A stretch of 64,000 nucleotides of DNA. Origin: Comamonas sp. KCTC 72670. GTDB taxonomy: Bacteria > Myxococcota > Myxococcia > Myxococcales > Myxococcaceae. This document shows positions 18,738 through 26,619 of the stretch, one piece after another. Both the position numbers and the translations under genes were made by a program. The stretch covers positions 496,001 through 560,000 of the forward strand of contig BNCN01000005.1 in the NCBI GenBank assembly GCA_014656495.1. The letters are read 5' to 3'. The first letter of the stretch is position 1. Every line of letters starts with the position of its first letter. Below the pieces are notes generated by a model. It saw only the letters and a program-made list of their open reading frames with translations. It was not told the DNA's origin and did not search any database.

Positions 18738-19859
18738 TCAGTCCCGCATGTAGTGACAGGTGTAGCCGCCGGGGTTCTTCACCAGGTAGTCCTGGTGGTA
18801 GGCCTCGGCGGGCGTGAAGGGGCCCGCGGGCGTGATTTGCGTGACGACGGGCCGGGGCCACTTGCCGGAGGTGTCCACCCGGGCCTTCACCGCCTCGGCC
18901 ACGCGCTTCTGCGCATCCGACAGGTAGAAGATGGCGGAGCGGTACTGCGTGCCCACGTCGTTGCCCTGGCGGTTGAGCGTCGTCGGGTCGTGCATGCGGA
19001 AGAACCACTTCTCCAGCAGCGTCTCGTACGTGAGCCGGGTGGGGTCGAACACGACGCGCACGGACTCCGCGTGGCCCGTCTTGCCCGAGCTCACGTCGCG
19101 GTAGGTGGGCTTCGCGAACGCGCTGGAGCCGCCGGTGTAGCCGACCTCCGTTTCGACGACGCCGGGAATCCCGCGCAGCAAGTCCTCCATGCCCCAGAAG
19201 CAGCCGCCCGCGAGCAGCGCCGTCTCCGTGAAGGGCGACGCGGCGTCCCGCTTCGACGCGGCGGTGGGGGCAGGGCGGCCGAAGAGCGGAAGCCAGGCCC
19301 CGTAGCCTTCCTTCGCCAGGTCATCGACGGAGACGAAGCGCAGGGCCGCGGAGTTGATGCAGTAGCGCAGGTGGCCGGGCGCGGGCCCGTCACCGAAGAC
19401 GTGGCCCAGGTGGGAGCTGGCCGCCTTCGAGCGGACCTCCACGCGCTCCATGCCCTGGCTCGTGTCGCGCTTCTCCACGACGCGGGCGCTGTCCACCGGG
19501 CGCGTGAAGCTGGGCCAGCCGGTGTTCGAGTCGAACTTGTCGCGCGAGGAGAAGAGGGGCTCGCCGCTGACCACGTCGACGTAGAGGCCCTCGGCGTGGT
19601 GGTTCCATAAAGGGTTCTTGAAGGCGGGCTCGGTCGCGCCCTCCTGGGTGACCTTCCAGGCCTGTGGGGAGAGCGTGCGGCGAAGCTCAGCGTCCGAGGG
19701 CTTCGTGTACCGGCGCGTGTCCTGGATGGCGGGCGGAGCCTGGGCCGTGGACGCGGCGGCGCCCCGGGCCTCGGTGCACGCCGACAGCACCGCGAGGGCC
19801 AGCAGGGCCAGCGGCATGAGCCGGCGGGCCATGGATGAGGGGGTGGGGACGGTGGGCAT
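18738..19859 (-). CDS. msrAB: MsrB-MsrA fusion lipoprotein (peptide methionine sulfoxide reductase)
   Basis: A 373-residue exported enzyme. The signal peptide ends in the lipobox LSAC with Cys28, so the protein should be anchored on the periplasmic side of a membrane. Residues about 50-185 are MsrB ([21 protein letters not shown], catalytic Cys167 in [11 protein letters not shown]). Residues about 210-370 are MsrA (GGCFWGMED with Cys220, [18 protein letters not shown]). It repairs both R and S epimers of oxidised methionine in envelope proteins. The MsrB-first order is the reverse of the MsrA-MsrB part of neisserial PilB. GGAG nine bases ahead of ATG 19859 favours this start over ATG 19832. 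Confidence 0.92.
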   Translation of the reverse strand: MPTVPTPSSMARRLMPLALLALAVLSACTEARGAAASTAQAPPAIQDTRRYTKPSDAELRRTLSPQAWKVTQEGATEPAFKNPLWNHHAEGLYVDVVSGEPLFSSRDKFDSNTGWPSFTRPVDSARVVEKRDTSQGMERVEVRSKAASSHLGHVFGDGPAPGHLRYCINSAALRFVSVDDLAKEGYGAWLPLFGRPAPTAASKRDAASPFTETALLAGGCFWGMEDLLRGIPGVVETEVGYTGGSSAFAKPTYRDVSSGKTGHAESVRVVFDPTRLTYETLLEKWFFRMHDPTTLNRQGNDVGTQYRSAIFYLSDAQKRVAEAVKARVDTSGKWPRPVVTQITPAGPFTPAEAYHQDYLVKNPGGYTCHYMRD

Positions 19860-19981
19860 GGCGGCGTTCTCCGGAAGGTCCCGCGCGAACGGGTACTTCT
19901 TCGTGTACGCGCGATGCCCCAAAGGCGTTTCCGTTTCCCTCGCGCCCGCCGCCTGGGCTCGCTGGCGTGCAGGCGGGCGCG

Positions 19982-20731
19982 TCAGTACCGGACGCGCATC
20001 ACCACGTCCGTGGCGGCGCCGTCCAGCGCCTCCAGCCGGACGTGGTACTTGCTGTGGTGCAGCTCGGAGCGGCCCCGCAGGGTGACGGGCGCGCCGGGCC
20101 GGGCCACCTCGCTCTGCACGGTGCCTTCCTCGGGCTTGAGCGCCACGCGCACCGCGCCGCTGCCCACGGTGAGCTCCACCCGCATGGGCATGCCGCCCTT
20201 CACCGGCCGGTTGGCGTTGTCGTAGGACTCCAGCACCGAGCCGGTCAGCTCTTCCGCCTTCAGCTCCACGTCCACATCCCCGGTGAGGAAGCTGTCACGC
20301 GCGGCCTTCAGGCCCGTCGCGCCCCGCGTGAAGCCGCTCAGGCCCCCGCTGGCGGTGTAGAAGTGGCGCGTGTCGTAGTCGGCCTGCTCCAGCCGCTCCA
20401 CCACGTGCACCCCGTTGACCGTCTCCTCCGGCGCGCCGTCCTTCGGCCTGCCGACGGCGGCCAGGGTGATGGTGTTGGGGCCCATCGCCAGCGGCAGCGT
20501 GTGCTCGAAGTGCCCGTCCGCCGTGAGCTCCAGCGGCGTGCCGTTCAACGACAGCGACGGCGCGACGCCGAGGACCTGTCCGCGCAGGCGCAGCTGCTGC
20601 TCGGCGGTGACGGCGGGCGGCGAGGGCTTCAGGACGACGCGGACGCCCTCGCGCGACAGGAACAGCCAGGCGGCGGCGCCACCCAGCACGGCCACGGCGC
20701 CCAACGCTCCCAGGATGGCCTTCATGCCCAC
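19982..20731 (-). CDS. Membrane-anchored protein with extracytoplasmic beta domains
   Basis: A 249-residue protein with one N-terminal transmembrane or signal-anchor segment (about 4-25, [19 protein letters not shown]). A beta-rich region ([34 protein letters not shown]) resembles the glucodextranase-like/Big Ig folds that carry surface domains. The rest (about 115-249) is unrecognised. The first codon is GTG with GGAGG five bases ahead; an ATG two codons later is the alternative. It lies 10 bases after the MshEN-domain gene on the same strand and is probably co-transcribed with it. Confidence 0.65.
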   Translation of the reverse strand: MGMKAILGALGAVAVLGGAAAWLFLSREGVRVVLKPSPPAVTAEQQLRLRGQVLGVAPSLSLNGTPLELTADGHFEHTLPLAMGPNTITLAAVGRPKDGAPEETVNGVHVVERLEQADYDTRHFYTASGGLSGFTRGATGLKAARDSFLTGDVDVELKAEELTGSVLESYDNANRPVKGGMPMRVELTVGSGAVRVALKPEEGTVQSEVARPGAPVTLRGRSELHHSKYHVRLEALDGAATDVVMRVRY

Positions 20732-20741
20732 GGACGCCTCC

Positions 20742-21638
20742 TCATGACTCGCTGGCCTTGTTCTCTTCGTCCAGCTCGCGGGTGAACTCCTCGTTCGTCA
20801 GCAGGCCCTTGCGCGCCATGATCCGCATCAGCGCCCAGAACTTGCGCTCCAGCTCCTCGACCCGGTCCGGGTCCTCGCGCGCCTGCCCGAAGAGGTAGTC
20901 CAGGTCGTCCAGCACGCCCGCCGCGCCCGGGCTCGGAGCAGGAGCCTTGGACTTCGCGCTGGCACCCGGCTGTCCGCGCTTCTGCTTGCTCTGCTCCTCG
21001 CGCTCGCGAATCAGCTCCGCCAGCGACGTGCGCTGCGTCATCTCTCCAGGCGGGAGCTCCTCGCCGATGATGACCTCCTCGTCGTCATCGTCCTGCGCGG
21101 GCGCGGGCCGCGCCGTGGCGGGAGGCGGGGCCTTCACCGGTTTCGCCGCGGGCCTGCCGGGCGTGGTGGTCCGGGACGCCGCGGGCGCCGCCACTGGGAC
21201 CTTGTGGTAGTAGCGGAGGATGGCGCCCCGCACGATGGACAGCGGCGCCACGCGCGGGCTGACCTTGAGGCCGGTGGTGAACTCGATCTCCTCCACCGCC
21301 GTCACGTTGAGCGGATCGCTCATCGCCACCACGAGCTGCTTGCGCCCGCCCGCGCTCTCCAGCGCGATGGGGAACAAGTCATGCTGCTCGCAGAAGCGCG
21401 CGCGCAGCATGTGCACCGCGGCCCACTCGGGCGGTGTGTTCGTGAGGTCCACCAGCGGCAGGCCCAGGGCCTGACTCAGCGCGCCCGCGAGCGTCGCCTC
21501 GGTGATCGCTCCCTGCGCGATGAGGGTGGCCCCCAACCGCTGTCCTGATTTCCGGTGAGCCGCGAGCCCCGCCTCGAGCTGGGCGACGCTGATCGCCCGC
21601 TGCTCCAACAGGAGCTCGCCAATGCGCTTCCTCGCCAT
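20742..21638 (-). CDS. MshEN (GspE N-terminal) domain protein without an ATPase
   Basis: A 298-residue protein. Residues about 1-150 are two MshEN/GspII_E_N units: MARKRIGELLLEQRAISVAQ, GALSQALGLPLVDL, ARFCEQHDLFPIAL, VVAMSDPLNVTAVEEIEFTT. A Pro/Ala and acidic linker follows, then a helical C-terminus (RVEELERKFWALMRIMARKGLLTNEEF in two parts). MshEN domains bind cyclic di-GMP in several type II secretion/type IV pilus ATPases, using Arg/Leu-rich motifs. No Walker motifs are present here, so it would act as a stand-alone c-di-GMP or protein-binding adaptor. It is divergent from the aglRQS motor, whose promoter region it shares. Confidence 0.8.
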   Translation of the reverse strand: MARKRIGELLLEQRAISVAQLEAGLAAHRKSGQRLGATLIAQGAITEATLAGALSQALGLPLVDLTNTPPEWAAVHMLRARFCEQHDLFPIALESAGGRKQLVVAMSDPLNVTAVEEIEFTTGLKVSPRVAPLSIVRGAILRYYHKVPVAAPAASRTTTPGRPAAKPVKAPPPATARPAPAQDDDDEEVIIGEELPPGEMTQRTSLAELIREREEQSKQKRGQPGASAKSKAPAPSPGAAGVLDDLDYLFGQAREDPDRVEELERKFWALMRIMARKGLLTNEEFTRELDEENKASES

Positions 21639-21962
21639 GGGGCGGCCTTAGCACGCGGGATGAAACCCAGGAAGCGAGCGCGGTGTCACATCCGGAGGCT
21701 GTTGGGAATCCCCCCGAAAACGCCCGCAATGCTGCTTGGAGTCCGGCCTGGCAAGAGGGGGCTGAGCGCAAAATTCCTGTGAGATTTCAGCACTTAACGC
21801 CGCTGCCCCTGCCTTGACACCCCAGACGCCCATTCCTAAAGTCGGCACACCGTTTTCAACATCCATTCCTGCCGCCCAACCGGGTGGACCGTCCGCTCGG
21901 GGGGACGTCAGGTTTGGAAGGTCCGCTAGAGCGGGCCAAGCTGCCTGTGGAGGCAACACTCG
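21639..21962. other. 324-base divergent region between the MshEN gene and aglR
   Basis: The region holds a strong forward promoter at 21814-21842, listed separately, and an approximately 120-base 5' leader before aglR. An AT-richer patch (about 21775-21800) is in keeping with a regulatory region. I see no obvious promoter for the reverse-strand MshEN gene and no structured leader RNA. Confidence 0.5.
21814..21842 (+). promoter_or_regulatory. Sigma-70-type promoter for the gliding motor operon
   Basis: A perfect -35 hexamer TTGACA at 21814-21819 is followed after exactly 17 bases by TAAAGT at 21837-21842 (four of six to TATAAT). This predicts a transcript start near 21849 and a leader of about 115 bases before the aglR ATG. 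It is the best housekeeping promoter I can see in the window, fitting steady expression of a motility motor. Confidence 0.75.
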
Positions 21963-22700
21963 ATGAACCTGGCGTCTGTGACGAACCTGACCGTGCTGGC
22001 GAATGTCGGCGGCCCTCAGCGGGGCTTCTTCGAAGAAGTCGCCATGCGCTGGGAGGCCGGCCAGTGGGGTATGTACCCCATCGCGGCGTGCCTCATCGTG
22101 GCACTCGCCATCATGGTCGAGCGCAGCATCATCCTTTTCGGCAAGGCCTCCATCAACAAGGAAGCCTTCCTGCGCGGCCTGAAGAAGCACATCTACGCGG
22201 GAGACCTGGACAAGGCCATCAACTACGTGGCCGGCCAGAAGTCCACGCCGCTGACCAACGTCATCAAGGCCGGTCTGATGAACGTTCCGAAGGGCAACGA
22301 CGAGGTCCAGGCGGCGCTCGACGAGGCCAGCCTCCGGGAGACGCCGAAGATCGAGGCGCGCACCGGTTACCTCGCCATGCTCGGCAACGCGGCGATGCTC
22401 GCCGGTCTGCTCGGAACGGTGTCCGGTCTGATCGCCTGCTTCGAGGCCGTGGCCAACGTGAACCCGGCCGACAAGGCGACCATTCTCGCCAACGGTATCT
22501 CTGAAGCCATGAACTGCACCGGCTTCGGTCTGCTGACGGCCATCCCGGCGCTGATCTCCTTCTCCGTGCTGACGGGCCGCACGCAGAGCCTCATCAACGA
22601 CATCAACGAGACCAGCGTCTCCGTGCTCAACCTCATCGTGGCCAACAAGGACAAGTTCAAGAACCTGAACGTGCCCGCGTCGGCGTCGCACGACGAGTAG
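21963..22700 (+). CDS. aglR: Gliding motility motor subunit AglR (TolQ/ExbB/MotA family)
   Basis: A 245-residue inner-membrane protein of the TolQ/ExbB proton-channel family. It has a first transmembrane helix at about 36-57 (MYPIAACLIVALAIMVERSI), a cytoplasmic domain with the family pattern, and two further helices at about 138-160 and 178-200 (GTVSGLIACFEAVA, GFGLLTAIPALISFSVL). It is followed by two TolR-type genes. This one-TolQ/two-TolR arrangement is that of the Myxococcus xanthus aglRQS operon, which encodes the proton-driven motor of adventurous gliding. GGAGG lies nine bases ahead of the start. The assignment rests on arrangement and family, not on a database search. Confidence 0.87.
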   Translation: MNLASVTNLTVLANVGGPQRGFFEEVAMRWEAGQWGMYPIAACLIVALAIMVERSIILFGKASINKEAFLRGLKKHIYAGDLDKAINYVAGQKSTPLTNVIKAGLMNVPKGNDEVQAALDEASLRETPKIEARTGYLAMLGNAAMLAGLLGTVSGLIACFEAVANVNPADKATILANGISEAMNCTGFGLLTAIPALISFSVLTGRTQSLINDINETSVSVLNLIVANKDKFKNLNVPASASHDE

Positions 22701-22738
22701 TCGGTCCTTCGGGAACCCGGAGTCCGGGCGCGCTGTCA

Positions 22739-22757
22739 TGGCCCCTGAGTGGGGCCA
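22739..22757 (+). other. Hairpin in the aglR-aglQ gap
   Basis: TGGCCCC at 22739-22745 and GGGGCCA at 22751-22757 form a perfect seven-base-pair stem with a five-base loop. It lies 39 bases after the aglR stop and 62 before aglQ. No T-run follows, so it is not a full intrinsic terminator. It may stabilise the 3' end of an aglR message or attenuate downstream expression. Confidence 0.4.
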
Positions 22758-22819
22758 CGCGGCGCGCTCTCATCAGTCTGACGGGCGCTCATGGAGCGCG
22801 GCCGAAGGAGAAGAACGCC

Positions 22820-23308
22820 ATGGCCGGCGGAATGGACACAGGTGGAGGAAAAGGCGGCAAGAAGTCGCTCGATACCTCCATCAACCTCACGGCTTTCATC
22901 GACCTGATGGCGGTGACCATCAGCTTCCTCATCATGACGGCGGTCTGGACCCAGATTGGCCGGCTCCAGGTTTCGCAGGCGGGTGGCCCCTCCATGGAGG
23001 AGGAGCAGCAGCAGGAGGAGCAGACCAAGACGGTCCAGCTCAACCTGCTCATCACGCCCACGGAGCTGCGGCTGACCGCGGACCAGAGCGCCTTCGAGCC
23101 GATTCCCCTCACCAAGGATGCGAAGGGCAAGACGGACCTGTCCAAGCTGACGGCGCGCTTCAAGGAGCTGAAGGCGCAGTTGCCGGACCAGTCCGCCATC
23201 ACCCTGCAACCTGAAGACAAGGTCCGCTACGAGGACCTGGTCCGTATCATCGACGAGTGCATCGGCTCTGGGCTGCCCCAGGTGTCGGTGTCCGCGGCGA
23301 TGGGCTAG
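22820..23308 (+). CDS. aglQ: Gliding motor stator subunit AglQ (TolR/ExbD family)
   Basis: A 162-residue TolR/ExbD-type protein. A short cytoplasmic Gly/Lys-rich start is followed by a single transmembrane helix (about 24-46) with Asp28 in NLTAFIDLMAV, the protonatable residue of the family. Asp28 is also the AglQ number I recall from Myxococcus work in which D28N stops gliding. The periplasmic part ends with the typical VRYEDLVRIIDECIGSGL helix. It pairs with AglR to form a proton channel. AAGGAG lies nine bases ahead of the ATG. Confidence 0.87.
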   Translation: MAGGMDTGGGKGGKKSLDTSINLTAFIDLMAVTISFLIMTAVWTQIGRLQVSQAGGPSMEEEQQQEEQTKTVQLNLLITPTELRLTADQSAFEPIPLTKDAKGKTDLSKLTARFKELKAQLPDQSAITLQPEDKVRYEDLVRIIDECIGSGLPQVSVSAAMG

Positions 23309-23331
23309 CCACACGGAGCTCACGACACGTC

Positions 23332-23913
23332 ATGGCCATTCAGGTTCCAGGCAAGCGATACGGCAAGCGGCTCCAGCACTCCAAGGTGTTCGGGCACGGC
23401 GCGACCGCGAAGAAGAGCGGTTACTCCGACCTGCTCATCACCCCGCTGGTCGACATGTTCATCATCATCGTGCTCTTCCTCATCGCGAACTTCTCCGCGA
23501 CGGGCGAGGTGCTGAACATGACCAAGGACATCGAGCTTCCCGAGGCGGTCAACGTCCAGGAAGTGGAGATGCATCCGGTGGTGATGGTCTCCGGCGCGCA
23601 GATTCTCGTCTCCGGCACCGTCATTGGCCGCGTCGAGGACTTCACCAAGGACGAGTACCTCAACATCCCGGCGCTGGAGGAGAAGCTCCGGGACATGAAG
23701 AAGCAGTACGAGGACCTCCACTCCATGGCGCAGGACTCGGCCAACAGCTTCAAGGGTGACATCAACATCCAGGCGCACAAGGACGTGGAGTACTCCATCA
23801 TCAAGCGGGTGATGTTCAGCTGCGCCACGGCGGGCTACAACAACATCAACTTCGCGGTGATGACGGCCAGTGGTGGTGAGGGCAAGGACGCCAGCGCCAA
23901 GGCCACGCCGTAG
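23332..23913 (+). CDS. aglS: Gliding motor stator subunit AglS (TolR/ExbD family)
   Basis: A 193-residue second TolR/ExbD homologue, 23 bases after aglQ. The cytoplasmic N-terminus is longer and basic (about 30 residues). The transmembrane helix is at about 36-56, with Asp41 in DLLITPLVDMFIIIV as the presumed proton-carrying residue. The periplasmic region is about 30 residues longer than in AglQ and contains charged helices (LEEKLRDMKKQYEDLHSM). Together with AglQ it completes the gliding motor. Its stop lies 31 bases before a strong intrinsic terminator, so it ends the operon. Confidence 0.87.
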   Translation: MAIQVPGKRYGKRLQHSKVFGHGATAKKSGYSDLLITPLVDMFIIIVLFLIANFSATGEVLNMTKDIELPEAVNVQEVEMHPVVMVSGAQILVSGTVIGRVEDFTKDEYLNIPALEEKLRDMKKQYEDLHSMAQDSANSFKGDINIQAHKDVEYSIIKRVMFSCATAGYNNINFAVMTASGGEGKDASAKATP

Positions 23914-23943
23914 CTTCCAGGTGATTGGGCCTCGTGCCCCGCG

Positions 23944-23980
23944 ACGCCCTGGTCCTCGTGGCCAGGGCGTTTTCGTTTTT
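23944..23980 (+). terminator. Intrinsic terminator of the aglRQS operon
   Basis: ACGCCCTGG (23944-23952) and CCAGGGCGT (23962-23970) form a perfect nine-base-pair stem with a nine-base loop. It is followed by a T-rich tail (TTTTCGTTTTT ending at 23980). It is the textbook intrinsic terminator of this window. Confidence 0.9.
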
Positions 23981-23997
23981 CCGAAGGACTCGTGTTC

Positions 23998-24657
23998 ATG
24001 CTGCTCCGTGCCGTCATCTTCGACCTCGATGGAACCCTGGTGGACTCGCTGGGCGACATCGCCGACGCGACGAACCACGCGCTGACCCTCCACGGGCTGC
24101 CCACCCATCCGGAATCCGCCTACCTGCGCTTCGTGGGCAGCGGCGTCCGGGAGCTGATTCGCAGGGCGGTGCCCGCGGGCCGGGAGGACCTGCTCGAGCC
24201 GGTGCTGGCGTCGTACAAGGCCTACTACGACGACCACCTCTTCGACCGGACGGCGCACTACCCCGGCATCCCGGAGATGTTGTCGGCGCTGGCCGGGGAC
24301 GGCGCGCGGCTCGCGGTGCTGAGCAACAAGTCGGATGACTTCGTGAAGCGCCTGGTGGCCAGGCTGCTGCCGGGCGTTCCCTTCGCCGCCGTGTACGGCG
24401 AGCGGCCAGACCTGCCGCGCAAGCCGGACCCGACGGCGGCGCTGGCGTTGGCGAAGGAGCTGGGAGTGCCTCCCTCCGCGTGTGCCTTCGTGGGCGACAC
24501 CTCCATCGACATGGACACGGCGCGCGCGGCGGGCATGTACGGGGTGGGCGTGGCGTGGGGCTTCCGCGAGGTGGCGGAGCTGCGGGCCCATGGCGCGCGC
24601 GCGGTGGCCGACACCGCACAGTCGCTGCTGGCGGCGCTTCGGGACGCGCGGCCCTGA
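23998..24657 (+). CDS. gph: HAD-family phosphatase, phosphoglycolate phosphatase type
   Basis: A 219-residue haloacid-dehalogenase phosphatase. Motif I is VIFDLDGTLVDS near residue 6 with the nucleophile and general-acid Asp pair. Motif II is VLSNKSD, motif III is the Lys in RKPDPTAAL, and motif IV is FVGDTSIDMDTARAAG. The length and the helical cap between motifs I and II match Gph, which removes phosphate from 2-phosphoglycolate formed in DNA repair or photorespiration-like side reactions. PpaX-like pyrophosphatases share these motifs. A GTG two codons upstream (23992) is an alternative start. Confidence 0.83.
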   Translation: MLLRAVIFDLDGTLVDSLGDIADATNHALTLHGLPTHPESAYLRFVGSGVRELIRRAVPAGREDLLEPVLASYKAYYDDHLFDRTAHYPGIPEMLSALAGDGARLAVLSNKSDDFVKRLVARLLPGVPFAAVYGERPDLPRKPDPTAALALAKELGVPPSACAFVGDTSIDMDTARAAGMYGVGVAWGFREVAELRAHGARAVADTAQSLLAALRDARP

Positions 24658-24674
24658 CTAGGATGGGAGGTCCC

Positions 24675-25262
24675 ATGACCTCCTTGCTCCTCCCGCGTCG
24701 TCTCCGCGCGCTCGTCTGGCGGCGGCTGATTTCCCCTGGAAGTGAGTACTTCGAGCTGCGCCAGCACACCGAGGGGTGGGAGCTGACGGGCTCGGTGGTG
24801 TTCGTGCACGAGGGGCAGCCGTACTTCGTGGACTACACCCTCCTCACCGACGCCGCCTGGGCGACGCGGAACGTGAGCGTGGTGCGGCGCGGCGTGGAGG
24901 GCGCGGCGGAGCTCCACCTCCACTCGGACGCGGAGCACCGGTGGTGGGATGGGAACACGGAGCGCGTCGCGCTGCGCGGCTGCCCGGACATCGACCTGGC
25001 GTGCACCCCGTCCACGAACACGCTGCCCATCCGCAGGCTGGCGTTGGAGGTGGGGCAGAGCGCCGACGTGCGCGCGGCGTGGATTCGCATGCCGGACCTG
25101 TCGCTGCAGGTGCTGCCCCAGCGGTACACGCGCCTGTCGCAGACGCGCTACGGCTATGAGAGCAGCGGCGGCGCCTTCAAGGCGGAGGTGGACGTGGACG
25201 CGCTCGGCCTGGTGACGAACTACCCGCCCGGCTGGGAGCGCGTCGCCGTCTCGGGCGCGTGA
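24675..25262 (+). CDS. Putative glycolipid-binding family protein
   Basis: A 195-residue protein matching the PF06475 putative glycolipid-binding family along its length: VWRRLISPGSEYFELRQ at the start, YTLLTDAAWATRNVSVV, RWWDGNTERVALRGCPDIDLACTPSTN (in parts), LPIRRLALEVGQSADV, QRYTRLSQTRYGYES and VDALGLVTNYPPGWERV. The family is soluble and beta-rich, and its ligand has not been proven. GGGAGG stands just ahead of the ATG. It probably forms an operon with gph, with an intergenic gap of 17 bases. Confidence 0.83.
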   Translation: MTSLLLPRRLRALVWRRLISPGSEYFELRQHTEGWELTGSVVFVHEGQPYFVDYTLLTDAAWATRNVSVVRRGVEGAAELHLHSDAEHRWWDGNTERVALRGCPDIDLACTPSTNTLPIRRLALEVGQSADVRAAWIRMPDLSLQVLPQRYTRLSQTRYGYESSGGAFKAEVDVDALGLVTNYPPGWERVAVSGA

Positions 25263-25398
25263 AGCGCGTTCGGGGGCGCACCCCGGTCCCACTTGGCTGT
25301 TGAGTAGCGCGTGGAGACGCGTGGCGGTGTGTTGGTCCGGTGACCGAAGTCCGCGCGCGCCCGCCATTCGGAAAGTCGCTGCGTACAGTGCCGGCCCC

Positions 25399-26619
25399 AT
25401 GCGAGTCCCGACGCGCCGCCGCTCCGCCGCGAGACATGCCGTGGTCGTCCTGGCCACGGCGTGGGGGTGGGCGTGCGGGCCCACGCCGCCCTTGCGCGAG
25501 CAGGGGCCCTTCATTCCCAAGTCCGAGGCCGTGGTGCTGGCGCGCGTGCCCTCCGTGGAGCGCGACGCGCGGGCCCGTGAGCGCGCCGCGCTCCGCAGGG
25601 CGCTCGCCCAACGCGCGGGGCAACTCGACGTGGCGTTGCAGTTGGCGCGGATGGACGTGGAGTGGAGCCAGTCGCAGGGGGACTTGCGCTACCTGGGGCG
25701 GGCGCAGGCGGCGCTCTCGCCGTGGTGGGACTCGGCCACGCCGCCGCCGGCGGTGCGGATGCTGCGCGCCTCCATCCACCATGCCCGGCGTGAGTTCGCC
25801 GAGGCCCGGGCGGACCTGGACGCGGTGGTGAAGGAGGACCCGGGCAACGTGAAGGCCTGGCTGCTGCGGGCGGAGGTGCTGGGGGTCCAGGGCGAGCACG
25901 CGGAGGCGGCCCGGAGCTGTGCCTGGCTCACCGCGCTGACGAGCCCGCTGTCCATCGCCGTCTGCGAGGCCCGGGTGCGGAGCCTCTCGGGCCATTCGCG
26001 CAAGGCGCACGCGCAGCTGGCGGAGGTCCTGGGCCGGACGGGACGCAGCCTGGAGTCCAGGACGCGGGCGCTCGCGACGCTGGCCGAGTCCGCCGCGCTC
26101 GCGGGCGACGCGGGCAAGGCGGAGCGGTACTTCCTCCGGGCGCTCGCGCTGAACCCGCAGGACACCACGGCGCGCGCGGCCTTCGCGGACCTGCTGCTGG
26201 ACGCGCGCCGTCCGCGTGAGGCGGCCGTCGTGGTGATGGACCACACGCACGACGACCGGCTGTTGCTCCGGCGGGTGCTCGCGGAGAACGCGTTGAACTC
26301 CTCGCGGGCGCCCGCGCTCACCCGGGAGCTGGCCCTTCGCTTCGAGGCGCGCCGCCTGCGGGGAGATGGCGCGCAGGCGCGAGAGGAGGCCCGCTTCGCG
26401 CTCCACGTGGAGAAGGCGCCGGAGAAGGCGCTGCGGCTCGCGCGGAGCGCCTGGGCCACTCAGCGCGAGCCCTGGGACGTGCGGCTCCTCATCGAGGCGG
26501 CGCTGGCCGCGGGGCAGCCCGAGGCGGCCCGGCCCGCGCTGGACTTCCTGCGGGACACCGGCTGTGAGGACCCGTGGCTGGTGCGCTGGGCCGAGCGTGT
26601 ACGGAGCGAGACGCCATGA
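25399..26619 (+). CDS. TPR-repeat lipoprotein
   Basis: A 406-residue protein with an Arg-rich start and lipobox GWAC (Cys at about 27), so it is predicted to be exported and lipid-anchored. From about 55 onward it is all helical, with tetratricopeptide-like repeats such as EFAEARADLDAVVKEDPGNVKAW, EHAEAARSCAWLT, GDAGKAERYFLRALALNPQD and GQPEAARPALDFL. It would scaffold protein-protein contacts on the membrane surface. The HupE-like gene follows with an ATGA overlap, so the two are probably one functional unit. Confidence 0.8.
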   Translation: MRVPTRRRSAARHAVVVLATAWGWACGPTPPLREQGPFIPKSEAVVLARVPSVERDARARERAALRRALAQRAGQLDVALQLARMDVEWSQSQGDLRYLGRAQAALSPWWDSATPPPAVRMLRASIHHARREFAEARADLDAVVKEDPGNVKAWLLRAEVLGVQGEHAEAARSCAWLTALTSPLSIAVCEARVRSLSGHSRKAHAQLAEVLGRTGRSLESRTRALATLAESAALAGDAGKAERYFLRALALNPQDTTARAAFADLLLDARRPREAAVVVMDHTHDDRLLLRRVLAENALNSSRAPALTRELALRFEARRLRGDGAQAREEARFALHVEKAPEKALRLARSAWATQREPWDVRLLIEAALAAGQPEAARPALDFLRDTGCEDPWLVRWAERVRSETP

